Shown piece by piece: positions 14,201-23,861 of a stretch of DNA of 42,517 bases. Within the stretch, counting starts at the first letter, position 1. Every line of letters begins with the position of its first letter. Under the pieces are notes generated by a model. The model was not told the DNA's origin. It ran no database searches and saw only the letters and a list, made by a program, of their open reading frames with translations. Where the stretch lies: the IMG/VR virus record IMGVR_UViG_3300048589_000017, positions 1-42,517 of that record; one strand, written 5' to 3'. The translations under genes were made by a program, and so were the position numbers. The DNA is from a virus.

Positions 14201-15421
14201 GTCGGCAATCAAACGCGGAGATATCTCAATCAAATCAAAGGTGGCGTCTGGCACGTTCATGGCAGTGACTACTAGGCGCACACCCTGAATGTCGTCCACA
14301 TCTCTGTATTTCGGTCCCATACCAGAGTTGAATACGTCTAGGTTGGCAATGTCATCAATGGGTAGCGGAGTCTTTTCATCTTCTACAAGGTGCCAGTCAT
14401 AGATTGCCGGGGCGATATTCCAGTCTCCATTATACGTATACACAAACCCCTGAGAACTACCATCTGCTACAAGGTATGCGTCGTACATAAAAGGGGCATC
14501 GGGTAACTTAGTGGCAGACGACACCCTGCCTTGGTAATTGTAGTTATTGGGGATTCTCAATCCATAGGCTAGTTCAACGTGACCGTCTGGGCCAATGATT
14601 GGGCTACCATCGCTTCTCGTAGTAGTAGGAGTAACAATGAATGCATCGACCCACATGTTGCTTTTGAGTACCTGAACGGTCCACATAGACGGCGTTTGCT
14701 GATTGTCATATCCATAAGCAGGATCACCTATATTCACTCCATTAACAATCACATCTGGAACTTGGCGGCTGGCCGTGTGCGTTTGCATCTTAATAGTAAT
14801 GCGATTGGCATGCATTTTCTCTTTGTAGACTACGAAAGGGCAAGCGTCATCAATGTAATTGAGCAGTCCCGGTCGAGATATGCCTACGTTCATTGTTCCA
14901 GGTGCCCCGCCAGGATAGCGAGCAGCAACATTCGGTTCATTTGCTGGGCTGATAGTTCTAAACGAAGTCCAGTACTTGAATTTGTCAAACTTGCTACCAG
15001 GGTAATAGCGAGGTCTACCATCTACGTAGTTGTTGGCTGGCAGCCAGCGTCTACCAGGAATCATCAAAATCTTGTTAATGCCGCTGCGCGGTCTATTGGG
15101 AGTGAAGCAATCATCAAGAGAGTACAGTGCCTTCATCTTTTCATCAGGGGTAGTAAAGATCGTTGGGTCGTCATTTACTACTTCCCCCTCAACTACAATG
15201 TCTGCTGTTGTAGCATTTGTATATTCCCCGGCTGCATCTGAGGGATCATACATGGCGATTGGGTCACGAGATATACCATTAGATTGCGGCCTGTGTCGAT
15301 AATTACCCACTTTGTCAATGTTGGACGGGTCGTTGAGATTCCATTCCATGTGAACAATAGACCCCCCGTGAATGACTGAGGTAGTGTCTAGGTGATCCTT
15401 AAGGTTTTGATTACTCCACAT
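11240..15421 (-). CDS. Large tail-tip / minor tail protein, 1393 aa
   Basis: Transcribed directly after the distal-tail gene, this is the second longest gene here. The C-terminus (FPYPIIQLGDVVKLDY...KRFVVYNIEYDKQPDG) matches the beta-sandwich end found in actinobacteriophage minor tail proteins. The region around residues 940-1120 reads like a LamG/jelly-roll module (RFFLYLNGQQIGFVDD, YGLFCRG), possibly for host glycan binding. Its size and place suggest a central tail-hub or receptor-facing protein. The start overlaps the previous stop (TAATG). No peptidase motif was recognised. Confidence 0.8.
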   Translation of the reverse strand: MWSNQNLKDHLDTTSVIHGGSIVHMEWNLNDPSNIDKVGNYRHRPQSNGISRDPIAMYDPSDAAGEYTNATTADIVVEGEVVNDDPTIFTTPDEKMKALYSLDDCFTPNRPRSGINKILMIPGRRWLPANNYVDGRPRYYPGSKFDKFKYWTSFRTISPANEPNVAARYPGGAPGTMNVGISRPGLLNYIDDACPFVVYKEKMHANRITIKMQTHTASRQVPDVIVNGVNIGDPAYGYDNQQTPSMWTVQVLKSNMWVDAFIVTPTTTRSDGSPIIGPDGHVELAYGLRIPNNYNYQGRVSSATKLPDAPFMYDAYLVADGSSQGFVYTYNGDWNIAPAIYDWHLVEDEKTPLPIDDIANLDVFNSGMGPKYRDVDDIQGVRLVVTAMNVPDATFDLIEISPRLIADVTNMTESYSSKAAVSSMSDTDLPVGFLLPGTGDIKLVDTESVFKKGLFANLNELNIKFLFYEQVHADNTYTIPIRTMYSEGIPPKMDDPPNMSFELRDGFWLLEKGKAPSLFMRDVSINVAIATLLDSIGFSNYVFKREGNELFTIPYFYVSDEKTVAEALQDLARASQSAMFFDEYNNLVIMSKEYFMSKNRAVDAVLSGNSSTPHIANIASSEKKRYNDGKIDYNERYIQRSVGSLQQVNFVNEDQTYIYKPVLLWEASGSELTRGTEMGQTQSAFSLGACALNTTLNDQPPYVSNNKVINNTIDIGESVYWLPRNNGYFYSNGEVIKFDAVEYSVQGLGNAWISNNAEYQKYLADVPFNGKIFPTGRVRIFVEPEISNGTIVGIRKHGRGQFQTPITSHTAGIDDSWSNLSNRVVIDQASKYLFQEVALPSTLYHAASGKALQFMNASTTVNGIIKNHFRNVQYSESELKTFKTARAGTLQSSALVLNGFKHTNDVDHLTVVTKTLNVPAGHIGARMRVIGEIKAASDVNQSPTGEMTYYSDATGAGDVLTGGSGGVVSHFNPQTNTGYFLEVIALSNTTIKDTTSNKDAHNIVFYKNCAPNTTDPNAQSIPMKIWGGRANIVVDIGEFVGLGRQSGEEIPSVYDLAIESKKMGFATRFFLYLNGQQIGFVDDKDPLPDSNTYGLFCRGTSKVMFENTYAIRGNTSSSALIADSVPSAFGDADINTFEAMTKYALNGIVQKAYLDGIGTSTPPSAQMFYDEFGTIMRECAYFNVKFDKSFPAMRARISPTFNQIQGYFVSGFTHDAYGAEFLVFNATDKALNLDETSGNYLRIQGVAFTQTNQRSLTMDDYYNEVGSSSDVFTSTMNLLRDPSLAIDEFRDVRIDRGKRGKQEFNLQTEYIQRQDDALDLMGWLSKELTQPRMLIGVNLFPYPIIQLGDVVKLDYTDSNGVDFAAGKRFVVYNIEYDKQPDGLDHKAYLVELV

Positions 15422-16017
15422 TACGCTTCCTCTAGTGACAAATCAATATCCCAGAAGTCCATGTTGGAGCCACCACGCTTAACAATGTCGTATGAGAAGT
15501 CGTCAATGAACACTTCAACTACCTCGTTGTATTCGCTGAGGCGATCCCAGGGATTGGGCTTATTGATGAACTTAGGATATCTGTCGTATGCTAGGAATAC
15601 CCAGAACGAGCCCTTGTGACCCCTGTACCACTCTAACAATTCATTACCACCAGCGCCACCGTCTACTGTGAACTTATCTGAGTAGTTGGCCATATTAATA
15701 CCATTTTGCAATTGAGAATTTGCTGGCCAACCACGGGAGGGCAGTTCGTTCCATGACGTGCTAATCTTCAGTTTATCTGCTACCCAATAAGAGCGCATCC
15801 GTCCGTTGATCATTCGCTTGCGCGTAGCAATGCGTTCTGGGGAAATCTTGATAGTGCTTCTGTTATGATCTGATAACACAATGAAATCTATAAACTCTTC
15901 ACCCTCGGGGGCCCAACCGGCAGCGGTTTCAATACCTGGATTGTCAGATAGCACCATAGCCTGTGGGCGCTTGTATACTTTGCGATTGATAATGTATTGC
16001 TCGGGGGTGATTGTCAT
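15421..16017 (-). CDS. Distal tail (Dit-like) protein, 198 aa
   Basis: It follows the tape measure and precedes the large tail-tip protein, the usual slot for the distal tail protein that caps the tube and anchors the tip. The sequence is beta-rich (EEFIDFIVLSDHNRS, KGSFWVFLAYDRY) with an aromatic-rich C-terminus ending MDFWDIDLSLEEA. The start overlaps the tape-measure stop (TAATG). Family assignment is from synteny rather than a diagnostic motif. Confidence 0.7.
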   Translation of the reverse strand: MTITPEQYIINRKVYKRPQAMVLSDNPGIETAAGWAPEGEEFIDFIVLSDHNRSTIKISPERIATRKRMINGRMRSYWVADKLKISTSWNELPSRGWPANSQLQNGINMANYSDKFTVDGGAGGNELLEWYRGHKGSFWVFLAYDRYPKFINKPNPWDRLSEYNEVVEVFIDDFSYDIVKRGGSNMDFWDIDLSLEEA

Positions 16018-19000
16018 TAAAACCTTCCTCCCCTTATTGTAGCAGAGTCAAGCCTTTGTAGTCTACGGACTGCAACATCAGATATCTCCTTAGCAGTAAG
16101 ATTAGAACCATTGATATTAAATACCACAGTTCCAATCTCTGCACCCTGACGAGACTTCTCGGACTTAAAGGTGCCGTGGTTAATTGCACTAAGCATTGGT
16201 CCGAACTTTGCGGCTTGCGCTTTGCGAACAACATACTCGCCAGGAGTAGCCATAATTGGCACACTGTCACTATTGCCAATGCCAGGAATCCAGCCACCAT
16301 AGGCTCGCCCTTTCTTTTTGTTCGACTTGTTGGATTTGTTTGGCTTGCTGAATTTGCTGCCGCCACCAGTGGCCGGTGCAATTGTCGGCGCAACTGCTGG
16401 CGCAACTGCTGGCGCAACTGCTGGCGCAACTGCTGGTGCGATATCGGCCGGTATGGCTGCTGCGGCAACTACCATTGCTTGCAGAGTAGCCAATGATGCT
16501 TGTAGCAGTACATTTTGATCTACTAGCACCTGATTTGCGTCAGCAATATATGTACTAGTTGCAATAATTGCATCGTTTTCCGTTTGAATCTGCCCAATGA
16601 TAGGAGCGCGAGCGAGGTTTTCTTCAGCAACAATCAGCGCTATTTGATTCTGAATGTCGCGGTTTGCATTAGCAGCGGCATTGATTTCGTCTTGGAGTTG
16701 CTTTGTGCGTGCCTTTTGCTGATTCTCCATTTGCGACTGCATCTGCCCACGAGCAAACGCTGCCATATCGGTACGCTGTTGTTGGGCTGCGGCGGCGGCT
16801 CCTGCAATATCACCTGTGCTAAGCGCAGTTGCAACTGACAGCCTCCCTCTTTCAAGGTTGGCAATGGCCTGCTGATGCTGTTCAATTTGACTAATGTATT
16901 CAGCCTGGTCTTCGTATTGCTTGTTAATGTCGTCTAGTTGGGCTTGCTTAATGGCGTTATTAGCCTCATCTAGGGCCATTTTAGCCTCAATTTCTGATTG
17001 TGACTTACCCCCGCCGACTTCACGCGACACCCTCAAGCGAGCAGCAGACTCTGCCTGGGACTGGTAGTTAGACATCATCTGCTCATTATTTGAAATGCGC
17101 TGAGCAGTTTTATCAACCGCAGACATACCCAACACTTCCATAGCCTGCTTTGCCTTAATAGCGGCCTCACCTAGTTGAGATAGATTGCTTGGAAGGTCTC
17201 CATCCTGAATTTGCTGGGCAAGGTCTTCCATCGACATGCCCAAGGCATCTGCATATTTTGATAGCGTAGCATAATCCACACCAGATGCAGCAGAAACGTC
17301 TTGTATTGCCCCGCCTGCTGCATAACGGTAACTTTGCGACAACTCCTTTTTACGCTCTTCATCCTCTTTAAACTTGGCTTGTGCTTCTTTGGCGTCCGCT
17401 AAGTTCTTTTCAAGTTTTGCGGACTTAGTGAGGCGCTTGAGCATTGCTGCACGCTGCTTTTTGCCCATACGACCATACATCTGAGTCTGCTCTTCAGACA
17501 TACCTTCAATAGCAGTAGCCGCTGGGCTATCCTTACCGTACTCACCACTTTGCTTAAGTAGCGTTGCTTTCATAGCAGATGACTTATTGGCTTGCTTTTG
17601 AGCCTGTATCTCATCTCGCTGTGCTAGTAGTTGTTCTGCACGATACTGCTTGGCGAGTTGCTTAGCGCCTACGTCTTTCTTACCGGCAAACATCTTCTTG
17701 ATTTGGCGTGGGCTATAGTTGTCCATGATCCAACGACCGAACTCATAATTAAGGTTTTTAAACTTCTTTGACAGTACCGCCTTTCCGGCACTTATGATTT
17801 TGCCCATTTTGTTAAACTCTTGAATGAAGTTGCTGGCCTCATACATAATATTGCGCCACTCATTGTTAAAAGCGACCTGACGACCCTTCCCATCATTTTC
17901 TTTCGGTGGCAGTGGAGCCTTTTTAATCGGAGTGCCAGCGGCATAACCGGGAGGCTTTTGCAATATGCCACTATTGACAGCCCCCATAAAATTAGTTCCG
18001 TACTTCTTGACAGAACTTGCCTTGATAACAAACTCTCCATTGGAAAGGCGAGCGTTTATCTTATCGTCTGTTGGTCCACCAGGCCCAGTGACTTTACCTG
18101 CCCCCTTGTGAACCCTGCCCCCAGCAGCAAACCCGGCGAACAGCCCACCGGAAGCGGATTCCTTGACCGTGCGTTCGTGATTGATAAGATAAGTATGTGA
18201 CGTTGTTCCATTAACACTGTTCAAGTAGGCGATGGCAGACGAAACAATGGGCGTTGAGTTGTCGATACCGGACAACGTTACTGTTGGCGATTGTGCTGCA
18301 AAGTCTTCCACACTTCCAGCAGCATCGTCTGCAACGGGCGATGCGTTATCGTTAGCATTTAAGTTGACTGGGCCAACGTTAGCGACGGTCATAATTGTGT
18401 CTGCTAGACCCTGAACATCACTTTCAGTCTCCCCAGCGTTAGTTGACGTGTTGACATTGACGTCTCGATCTGCATCTTGCGAGGTGGCGATGAGTTTCTT
18501 TAGGTTTTTGATAACCTTGGCGGCGTTGTCATTTGCATCAATCTTAATCTTCTTACCAGTTGCCTGCTCTGCCGCTCGCGTCAAGTCTTTAATTCTCTTC
18601 TTAGCAGCATCGGTGCTAGCACTAACCGTAACCTTCTTATCCTTTACGTCCTTCATAGGGTCTTCGCCCTTTTCGACCTTAGTCTTTACGGTAATCTTAC
18701 GCACCTGCTTGTCGCTAGCACCAAGAGCCTTGGCCGCTGCTATCGTTTCTTTATTGCTAAGGCCTGCATCCTTGGCGACACTTCTGAACTTACCACCGAA
18801 ATTGGTCAGCGCTTGCTGAGCCTGGTTGCCAGTCAGTTGTCCCATTGCCGTAGAAAAAGACTGCAATTTGTCAATAGGGAGCGCCCTGGTTGTCTCCACA
18901 ATACCAGCCAATGGACCGCGCTGATTCTGATTGGTCATCATATTCATGGCACCAAATGAATTCAGAGCACCACTTTGCAACTTAGAGATAATGTCGAATT

Positions 19001-22000
19001 GCGAGCCAGCGTTGAGTTTGGAGTTGCGAACCATATCTGCAACCATCATGCCCTGAGCATCCCCGGCATCTTTAATCATTGTTGTCAGCGAGTCAAGAAC
19101 GGAACCCTTTTGAGCATCGCTTGCGCTATCAAACATCGCCTGCATGCTTTGTGCAGTAGAATTAAGGCTTGTTCCTAGTTGATTAATGCCATTCTTGGTT
19201 TCTGGGATTGCCTTGTTGAGGTACTGAAGTCTCTGCTGCTCATCTTCTGAAAGAACGCCATCGCCCTTCTTCTCTTGCAGTGCGGAGCGCTCATCAATCA
19301 GGCCATTCAACTGCGCTTCTAGTGCTAGTCTATTTTGCAATCCGCTTTGAATTTGGCTATTCCATACAGACGCCACTTCGCCACCGATGCGCTGTGCAAC
19401 CCCACGCATTTCGACACCGCGCATCGCTTGAGAAGCGCCCATCGTGGCCATTGGACCGCCCATACCAAGTGTTGACCCGGCGAGGGCCATGCGTTGATAC
19501 CACGGCATATCAGTCATTGGGTTCTTCTGAGCCTGCGCCTCTTGACTTTGTTTCAATATGGAAATGGCAGTGTTGGCGTTATCTGCCTGCTTAGCATAAA
19601 CATCATTTGCCAATTGAGCAGGAGTCTTGTCAAGTTTAGCGCCCATCAGACCTTTTGTATAGCGTTCAATTTGACTTCCCATCGCTGGGCTTTCTTGCTT
19701 CAGCGCTGCCAGATACGCTCTTACATCGGAGGTTCCCATGACCCCGTTGATAACATAACTTGCCAACTTAGAAGCAAGAGACGTTCCAGCAACAGATTGA
19801 TTGACTTTCATTGCCGTTGACGTGTAGTCTGACAACAGTTTCTTGCCAACGTCAGACTGCATAAACTGAGTTGCGGCGTCTAAAGACTCCTTTTTAACTC
19901 CCTGCTCCTGGCGAATTTGCTTCTGTACAAAACCCTCACGGCCAAACGCAGTGCCTACTTCATCAATGCTGTCAGTAGTATTGTTAATAGCCGTGCCTAA
20001 TTCGATACCCTGCTTGCGGCTTCGTTCATTAAATACCTTCCAGGCCATTGCACTTGCACCAATTGCCGCTACCGCTGCACCAATTGCCACCCCCCACGGA
20101 CCAAGGGCACTAACAACTGCTGGGATAGCACCAGACAAACGAGCAAATTGGTTAGGCATCATTTGCGCCGCCATGCCTACACCCATGAGACCTTGTGCAG
20201 CAAATTGTGCAGCGGCAGGAACTTGCTTCCCGGCCATTTCAAGTCCCATAAATGCAGTACTTGCTAGCATTCCGGCACCCATCATGCCCATACCAGGCAT
20301 CTTGCCATACATTTGAGATTGTGGCTTAGGGGTCTTTGGCATAACTGGCGTAGGCGGCTTCATAGCCCCAGGGACTTTGCCAAACTGATACGTCTTACTT
20401 CTCGTTGCTTGATCCATACCGCTAACGCTTGAAGCGAGTCTTTTTCCGACTGCCTTTGCCTTTTCATTCGTTCCAGATGGAACAAGTAATCCTGATGGAT
20501 GCTGTTCTAGTCCAGACATATTCAAGTTTGCCGAAGCGGCGATGGCGTCTTGTGTACGGACTCCCCTTCCACGATATGCGGCAAATGATCCTGGCGCAGC
20601 ATCAATAACGCCCTTTTGCACACTCACTCTAGATTGCCCTTTAATCCCATACTGCTCTGGCTGAAGCATTTTGGCATAGCCGCGAGCATATTCGGGCGCA
20701 ACGTCTTTGATGGTTCCAAGAATTGGTGACGCTACCTTTGCCACGTCTGGGTCTTTAAACTGCTGAACGGTAGATTGGGCGATGCCCTCATGCAGAGACC
20801 TTACAGTGGCATTTGCCCACGTTTGCACGCGGGGGTCGCGCATCACTTGTTCTACTGGAATTCCAGCATTTCTTGCTAGGTCATCTAGGAATGGCGCAAT
20901 GACTTCTTGCGGACGCATTTGAAGTTGGCTCAACAGCCTAGACTTCTCTACCCCGCGAGACTTGGCAGAATCCGAAAGATCAAGGTTGGTAGTGGAGCCC
21001 CAACCCAAAGCAACAGAAGAGTACCCCTGCAAGCGCCCCTCTTGAGCGGCTTTCACGAATGCAATATTTGACGCCCCTGTCTTGCCCTGGTGGTATTGCA
21101 TGGCGGCAGCAGTTTGTTCCTTTGTCAGCGAGAATGGCTGACCAACGTGTGAGCGGACGGTCTGCCCTTCTTGAGCAAGCATTTTAGCAACCTGCGCTTG
21201 AGTGAAGGTCTGCGATACTCGTGGTGTAGCCTGAGCAGCAGTTGACGCACTAGTAGTTGCCCTACCGGTGCTAGTAGCCAGCCCAGCAGCACTTGCAGCA
21301 GCACCTGTTTGAGCGCCTGTCAATGCTGCAAGTTGTTGTGTAAGTAGTTGGGCAGCACGAGCCTCTGCCATAAGTCCTGCGGCTGCCTTTTGAGATGCCC
21401 CAGCCAGTGAATTAGCGGCGGCACTTGCATTGAGTTCGTCAGTAGTCAAATACGCCAGACTCTTTTGCCCAGTAATAAATCTGAAGAATGTTCGTACTGC
21501 CATTCCAGCCTTGACCATCATACCGGCGAAGTTAGCAAACACACCAACAACCATTGTGACAACACCGGCTAGTGCCGCTAATCCTGCTCCACCAACTAGT
21601 GCCCATTTCGCCATATCGTTATTACTGAAGAAGTTGACTACCGGCGTAGCAAAACCCACTAGTTTAGCAGCAATGTCAGATAGCAAAGCACCTAGCGGAG
21701 CAGCGGCAGCCTTAAGCCTTTCCAGTGATGCTTGCAGTTTGATCATAGGCGAGTCTGAAATCTGTGCCAATTCCTGAGAACTCATCTTCGCAAGTTCTTC
21801 ATTGGTAGCAGTGGCCAGCCTCATTACCTCTTTTACCGGTTTACTGTCAATGTTCTTGAACAGTGCTCCCATGCGAGCATACTGATACTTGCCAAACAAG
21901 GCCTCAAGTGCCTGTTGGCGCTTATAGTTAGTTAGTCCATCAAAAGCCTTGCCCAAATCCTGAACTGTACCAATAATGTCCCCGCGATTTCTCTTGGTGA

Positions 22001-23195
22001 TCTTGTCAAGATTAATGCCCATCTCGCCTAGTTTTGCAGAGGCCGTATCGGTTGGGTTAATCATAGATGCAAGACCAGACTTCAACGCGTTAGCACCTTG
22101 CTCAGCAGTTACACCACCTTGACGCAAAGCAGTCATCATGATGGCAAGTTCTTCTACGTTACCTCCCAAGCCCTTAATAACCGGAGCAACGCGAGGTACA
22201 GCAGAGGCCATATCTTCCATGCTCAAGATCGTCTGGTTTTCCACAGCGTTTAGGAAGTCTGTTTTACGGCCCATCTCATCAGCGGAGATACCAAAGGCGG
22301 TCTGAGTAGCAATAGTGGACTCAAGGGCTTTGTTGTAATCCATTTCACCCAATGTAGCCAGTCGCATCGTTTCACGGGTAGCGGCAATCAGGTCTGCTCC
22401 CTGCGCACCAGTGGCAGCAGCGCGAGCGGCAACCGTCAGCGTGTCTGCAACCGACACACCATACTTTGTCATGTCTTGTGCTACACCAGACTGCACCTTA
22501 GAAAGCATCTGAGACTTCTCGGCAACGCTGGTAGCGGAGTCACCATACACACGCTTGAATGAAATGCTGGCCTTTTCAATGTCGTTGAATGACTTGATTG
22601 CCCCCGCCGATGCAATGGCAATGGGAATACCCATACCAACCATCATCTGGCGACCGGCCCACTGAGTATTCTTACCCCAGTTTACCAAAGCAGTAGAACC
22701 CATTTGTAGATTGCGTCTAAAAAGAACAGCCTTCTGATGAGCGTACATCGCGTCTGCCCCGAACTCACGCATCATCTTGTCTGGCTTGATCTGCATAGCC
22801 TTTTGAACGCCGCCCATCTCTTTACCTAGAGCAACATATTGGCTTTGCAGCATGCGAACGCGGTCAGCGGCCATGCGGTTGATGTTTGAATGGTCAGAAC
22901 TCCATCGCTTAGAATTTTGACGATACTTCTGCATTGTGGTAGAGCCACGGTCAAACTCCTGGTGCATTCTACCTAGTTGGGTATGGACATTCCTAATTCC
23001 GGTCGTAAACATACCACTGCCAGAGAGCACATTGCTCATCCGACGAATTGCTTTTTCCTGGGCCATTACCCCGCCAGCAGTAGCGGCGAGCATGCCCTTG
23101 TTCATGTTCGCTACCTTGCCCTGCAAGGCGGCTAGTTGTGCGGCGGCATTAGCAGCATTAATCTGAACATTAATTGTTGCATTGACGCTAGCCAT
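16017..23195 (-). CDS. Tape measure protein, 2392 aa
   Basis: Very long, Ala/Gln/Lys-rich and mostly helical, directly after the tail chaperones. Residues about 210-560 look like the TP901-type tape-measure core (ASISFKRVYGDSATS, MASAVPRVAPVIKGLGGN). Hydrophobic stretches that could act as membrane segments occur near residue 560 (LVGGAGLAALAGVVTMVVGV) and near 1040 (WGVAIGAAVAAIGASAMAW). Long coiled-coil stretches follow. Near the C-terminus is an AVAP repeat and then a glycine/lysine-rich hinge. At about 1.5 angstrom per residue this implies a tail of roughly 360 nm. The start overlaps the end of the GT chaperone frame (ATGGCTAG). Confidence 0.95.
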   Translation of the reverse strand: MASVNATINVQINAANAAAQLAALQGKVANMNKGMLAATAGGVMAQEKAIRRMSNVLSGSGMFTTGIRNVHTQLGRMHQEFDRGSTTMQKYRQNSKRWSSDHSNINRMAADRVRMLQSQYVALGKEMGGVQKAMQIKPDKMMREFGADAMYAHQKAVLFRRNLQMGSTALVNWGKNTQWAGRQMMVGMGIPIAIASAGAIKSFNDIEKASISFKRVYGDSATSVAEKSQMLSKVQSGVAQDMTKYGVSVADTLTVAARAAATGAQGADLIAATRETMRLATLGEMDYNKALESTIATQTAFGISADEMGRKTDFLNAVENQTILSMEDMASAVPRVAPVIKGLGGNVEELAIMMTALRQGGVTAEQGANALKSGLASMINPTDTASAKLGEMGINLDKITKRNRGDIIGTVQDLGKAFDGLTNYKRQQALEALFGKYQYARMGALFKNIDSKPVKEVMRLATATNEELAKMSSQELAQISDSPMIKLQASLERLKAAAAPLGALLSDIAAKLVGFATPVVNFFSNNDMAKWALVGGAGLAALAGVVTMVVGVFANFAGMMVKAGMAVRTFFRFITGQKSLAYLTTDELNASAAANSLAGASQKAAAGLMAEARAAQLLTQQLAALTGAQTGAAASAAGLATSTGRATTSASTAAQATPRVSQTFTQAQVAKMLAQEGQTVRSHVGQPFSLTKEQTAAAMQYHQGKTGASNIAFVKAAQEGRLQGYSSVALGWGSTTNLDLSDSAKSRGVEKSRLLSQLQMRPQEVIAPFLDDLARNAGIPVEQVMRDPRVQTWANATVRSLHEGIAQSTVQQFKDPDVAKVASPILGTIKDVAPEYARGYAKMLQPEQYGIKGQSRVSVQKGVIDAAPGSFAAYRGRGVRTQDAIAASANLNMSGLEQHPSGLLVPSGTNEKAKAVGKRLASSVSGMDQATRSKTYQFGKVPGAMKPPTPVMPKTPKPQSQMYGKMPGMGMMGAGMLASTAFMGLEMAGKQVPAAAQFAAQGLMGVGMAAQMMPNQFARLSGAIPAVVSALGPWGVAIGAAVAAIGASAMAWKVFNERSRKQGIELGTAINNTTDSIDEVGTAFGREGFVQKQIRQEQGVKKESLDAATQFMQSDVGKKLLSDYTSTAMKVNQSVAGTSLASKLASYVINGVMGTSDVRAYLAALKQESPAMGSQIERYTKGLMGAKLDKTPAQLANDVYAKQADNANTAISILKQSQEAQAQKNPMTDMPWYQRMALAGSTLGMGGPMATMGASQAMRGVEMRGVAQRIGGEVASVWNSQIQSGLQNRLALEAQLNGLIDERSALQEKKGDGVLSEDEQQRLQYLNKAIPETKNGINQLGTSLNSTAQSMQAMFDSASDAQKGSVLDSLTTMIKDAGDAQGMMVADMVRNSKLNAGSQFDIISKLQSGALNSFGAMNMMTNQNQRGPLAGIVETTRALPIDKLQSFSTAMGQLTGNQAQQALTNFGGKFRSVAKDAGLSNKETIAAAKALGASDKQVRKITVKTKVEKGEDPMKDVKDKKVTVSASTDAAKKRIKDLTRAAEQATGKKIKIDANDNAAKVIKNLKKLIATSQDADRDVNVNTSTNAGETESDVQGLADTIMTVANVGPVNLNANDNASPVADDAAGSVEDFAAQSPTVTLSGIDNSTPIVSSAIAYLNSVNGTTSHTYLINHERTVKESASGGLFAGFAAGGRVHKGAGKVTGPGGPTDDKINARLSNGEFVIKASSVKKYGTNFMGAVNSGILQKPPGYAAGTPIKKAPLPPKENDGKGRQVAFNNEWRNIMYEASNFIQEFNKMGKIISAGKAVLSKKFKNLNYEFGRWIMDNYSPRQIKKMFAGKKDVGAKQLAKQYRAEQLLAQRDEIQAQKQANKSSAMKATLLKQSGEYGKDSPAATAIEGMSEEQTQMYGRMGKKQRAAMLKRLTKSAKLEKNLADAKEAQAKFKEDEERKKELSQSYRYAAGGAIQDVSAASGVDYATLSKYADALGMSMEDLAQQIQDGDLPSNLSQLGEAAIKAKQAMEVLGMSAVDKTAQRISNNEQMMSNYQSQAESAARLRVSREVGGGKSQSEIEAKMALDEANNAIKQAQLDDINKQYEDQAEYISQIEQHQQAIANLERGRLSVATALSTGDIAGAAAAAQQQRTDMAAFARGQMQSQMENQQKARTKQLQDEINAAANANRDIQNQIALIVAEENLARAPIIGQIQTENDAIIATSTYIADANQVLVDQNVLLQASLATLQAMVVAAAAIPADIAPAVAPAVAPAVAPAVAPTIAPATGGGSKFSKPNKSNKSNKKKGRAYGGWIPGIGNSDSVPIMATPGEYVVRKAQAAKFGPMLSAINHGTFKSEKSRQGAEIGTVVFNINGSNLTAKEISDVAVRRLQRLDSATIRGGRF
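16375..16434 (-). repeat. 12-bp tandem repeat inside the tape-measure gene
   Basis: Four perfect copies of GGCGCAACTGCT (plus-strand sense, 16387-16434) follow one degenerate copy (16375-16386). In the protein they give an AVAP repeat, a flexible Ala/Pro linker shortly before the C-terminal domain. Copy number is a likely slippage hotspot. Confidence 0.95.
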
Positions 23196-23837
23196 CGTAC
23201 ACCTCGTACTCTATGCCATTGTCAATGAACTCTTTGATGTTGGGATCGACTTCTTCTACCCCAGTCAGTTCCTCAACTTTTTTGCGTGCATTATCGAAGA
23301 CTTTGCCAACAGCATCTTCAGTTGCTTCTTTATCAAGATCAATACCCTTGAGAGCAGCAAAGAATTTGCGGTCTTCGGAACGTTGGGTTCTAGCCTCAAT
23401 CAGCAGCGAATTTAGTTCTGGCATCGACAAAGAATCCTCCAATTCCTGAAAATTCTTCCATATCCCTAATAGGAATACTTCGGTTTCCAGTGCGGCGAGG
23501 TCTAAGTCTACCCACTTAGCCCCGCCACCAGATTTGGGTCACTGTCGTCCATCTTAATTCCAGATGCGACCTCAATAATCTTATAGATGGTGGGCAAGTC
23601 TAGTTCGTCCTCGATTGCTTCCTTGTCTTTAGCAAGTTCGGGATCGTACTGCTGCATGGCAATGGCCACGCAATCAACCATCTTGGACAAAGACTGGTCA
23701 TTATCGCTTGCCACGTCGCTGAGTCCTTCGAACTCACGCATGAACTTACGTAGCAGCGACAACTTTAGTGGGCGCAATACAAGCACCTTACCACTAAACA
23801 ATTCAATTTCAACCGACTGATATACGGTTGTAGCCAT
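23188..23837 (-). CDS. Tail assembly chaperone GT fusion made by -1 frameshift
   Basis: The downstream frame continues from the G protein without its own start: after a -1 shift it reads AKWVDLDLAALETEVFLLG and then a helical, acidic stretch (MPELNSLLIEARTQRSEDRK...) typical of T-domain chaperones, ending at 23188. In lambda-like phages the frameshifted product recruits the tail-tube protein onto the tape measure. The shift point is at GGGG (23520-23523), where Gly-tRNA can slip back by one. An isolated 84-aa frame starting at a TTG (23442) is part of this fusion. The stop overlaps the tape-measure start. Confidence 0.8.
23508..23837 (-). CDS. Tail assembly chaperone G, 109 aa
   Basis: A small acidic helical protein (MATTVYQSVEIELFSG...) located between the tail tube and the tape measure, the fixed position of the G chaperone in siphoviruses. 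It binds the tape measure and is not part of the virion in known systems. The start has AAGGAG 7 nt upstream, and a double TATAAT lies 25-35 nt further up, after a terminator. Its last codons (VAGLSG, stop at 23508) overlap the shift site that makes the GT product. Confidence 0.85.
   Translation of the reverse strand: MATTVYQSVEIELFSGKVLVLRPLKLSLLRKFMREFEGLSDVASDNDQSLSKMVDCVAIAMQQYDPELAKDKEAIEDELDLPTIYKIIEVASGIKMDDSDPNLVAGLSG
23519..23524 (-). promoter_or_regulatory. Probable -1 programmed frameshift site
   Basis: On the minus strand GTG GCG GGG CTA AGT GGG TAG is the zero frame; slipping back one base on GGGG gives GGG GCT AAG TGG GTA, which enters the T frame five codons before the G stop. 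This is a P-site G-GGG slip, not a canonical X-XXY-YYZ heptamer. Confidence 0.65.
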
Positions 23838-23861
23838 TCAATAACTCCTTAAAGTGTAGTG

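Noticed and set aside
16034-16468. A 144-aa frame inside the tape-measure gene rich in QQL repeats.
   Set aside because: It is the out-of-frame reading of the 12-bp repeat and coiled-coil region.
23188-23442. A separate 84-aa gene starting with TTG at 23442.
   Set aside because: The frame is open upstream to the G-chaperone stop and reads as T-domain sequence there, so it is the end of the frameshift product.
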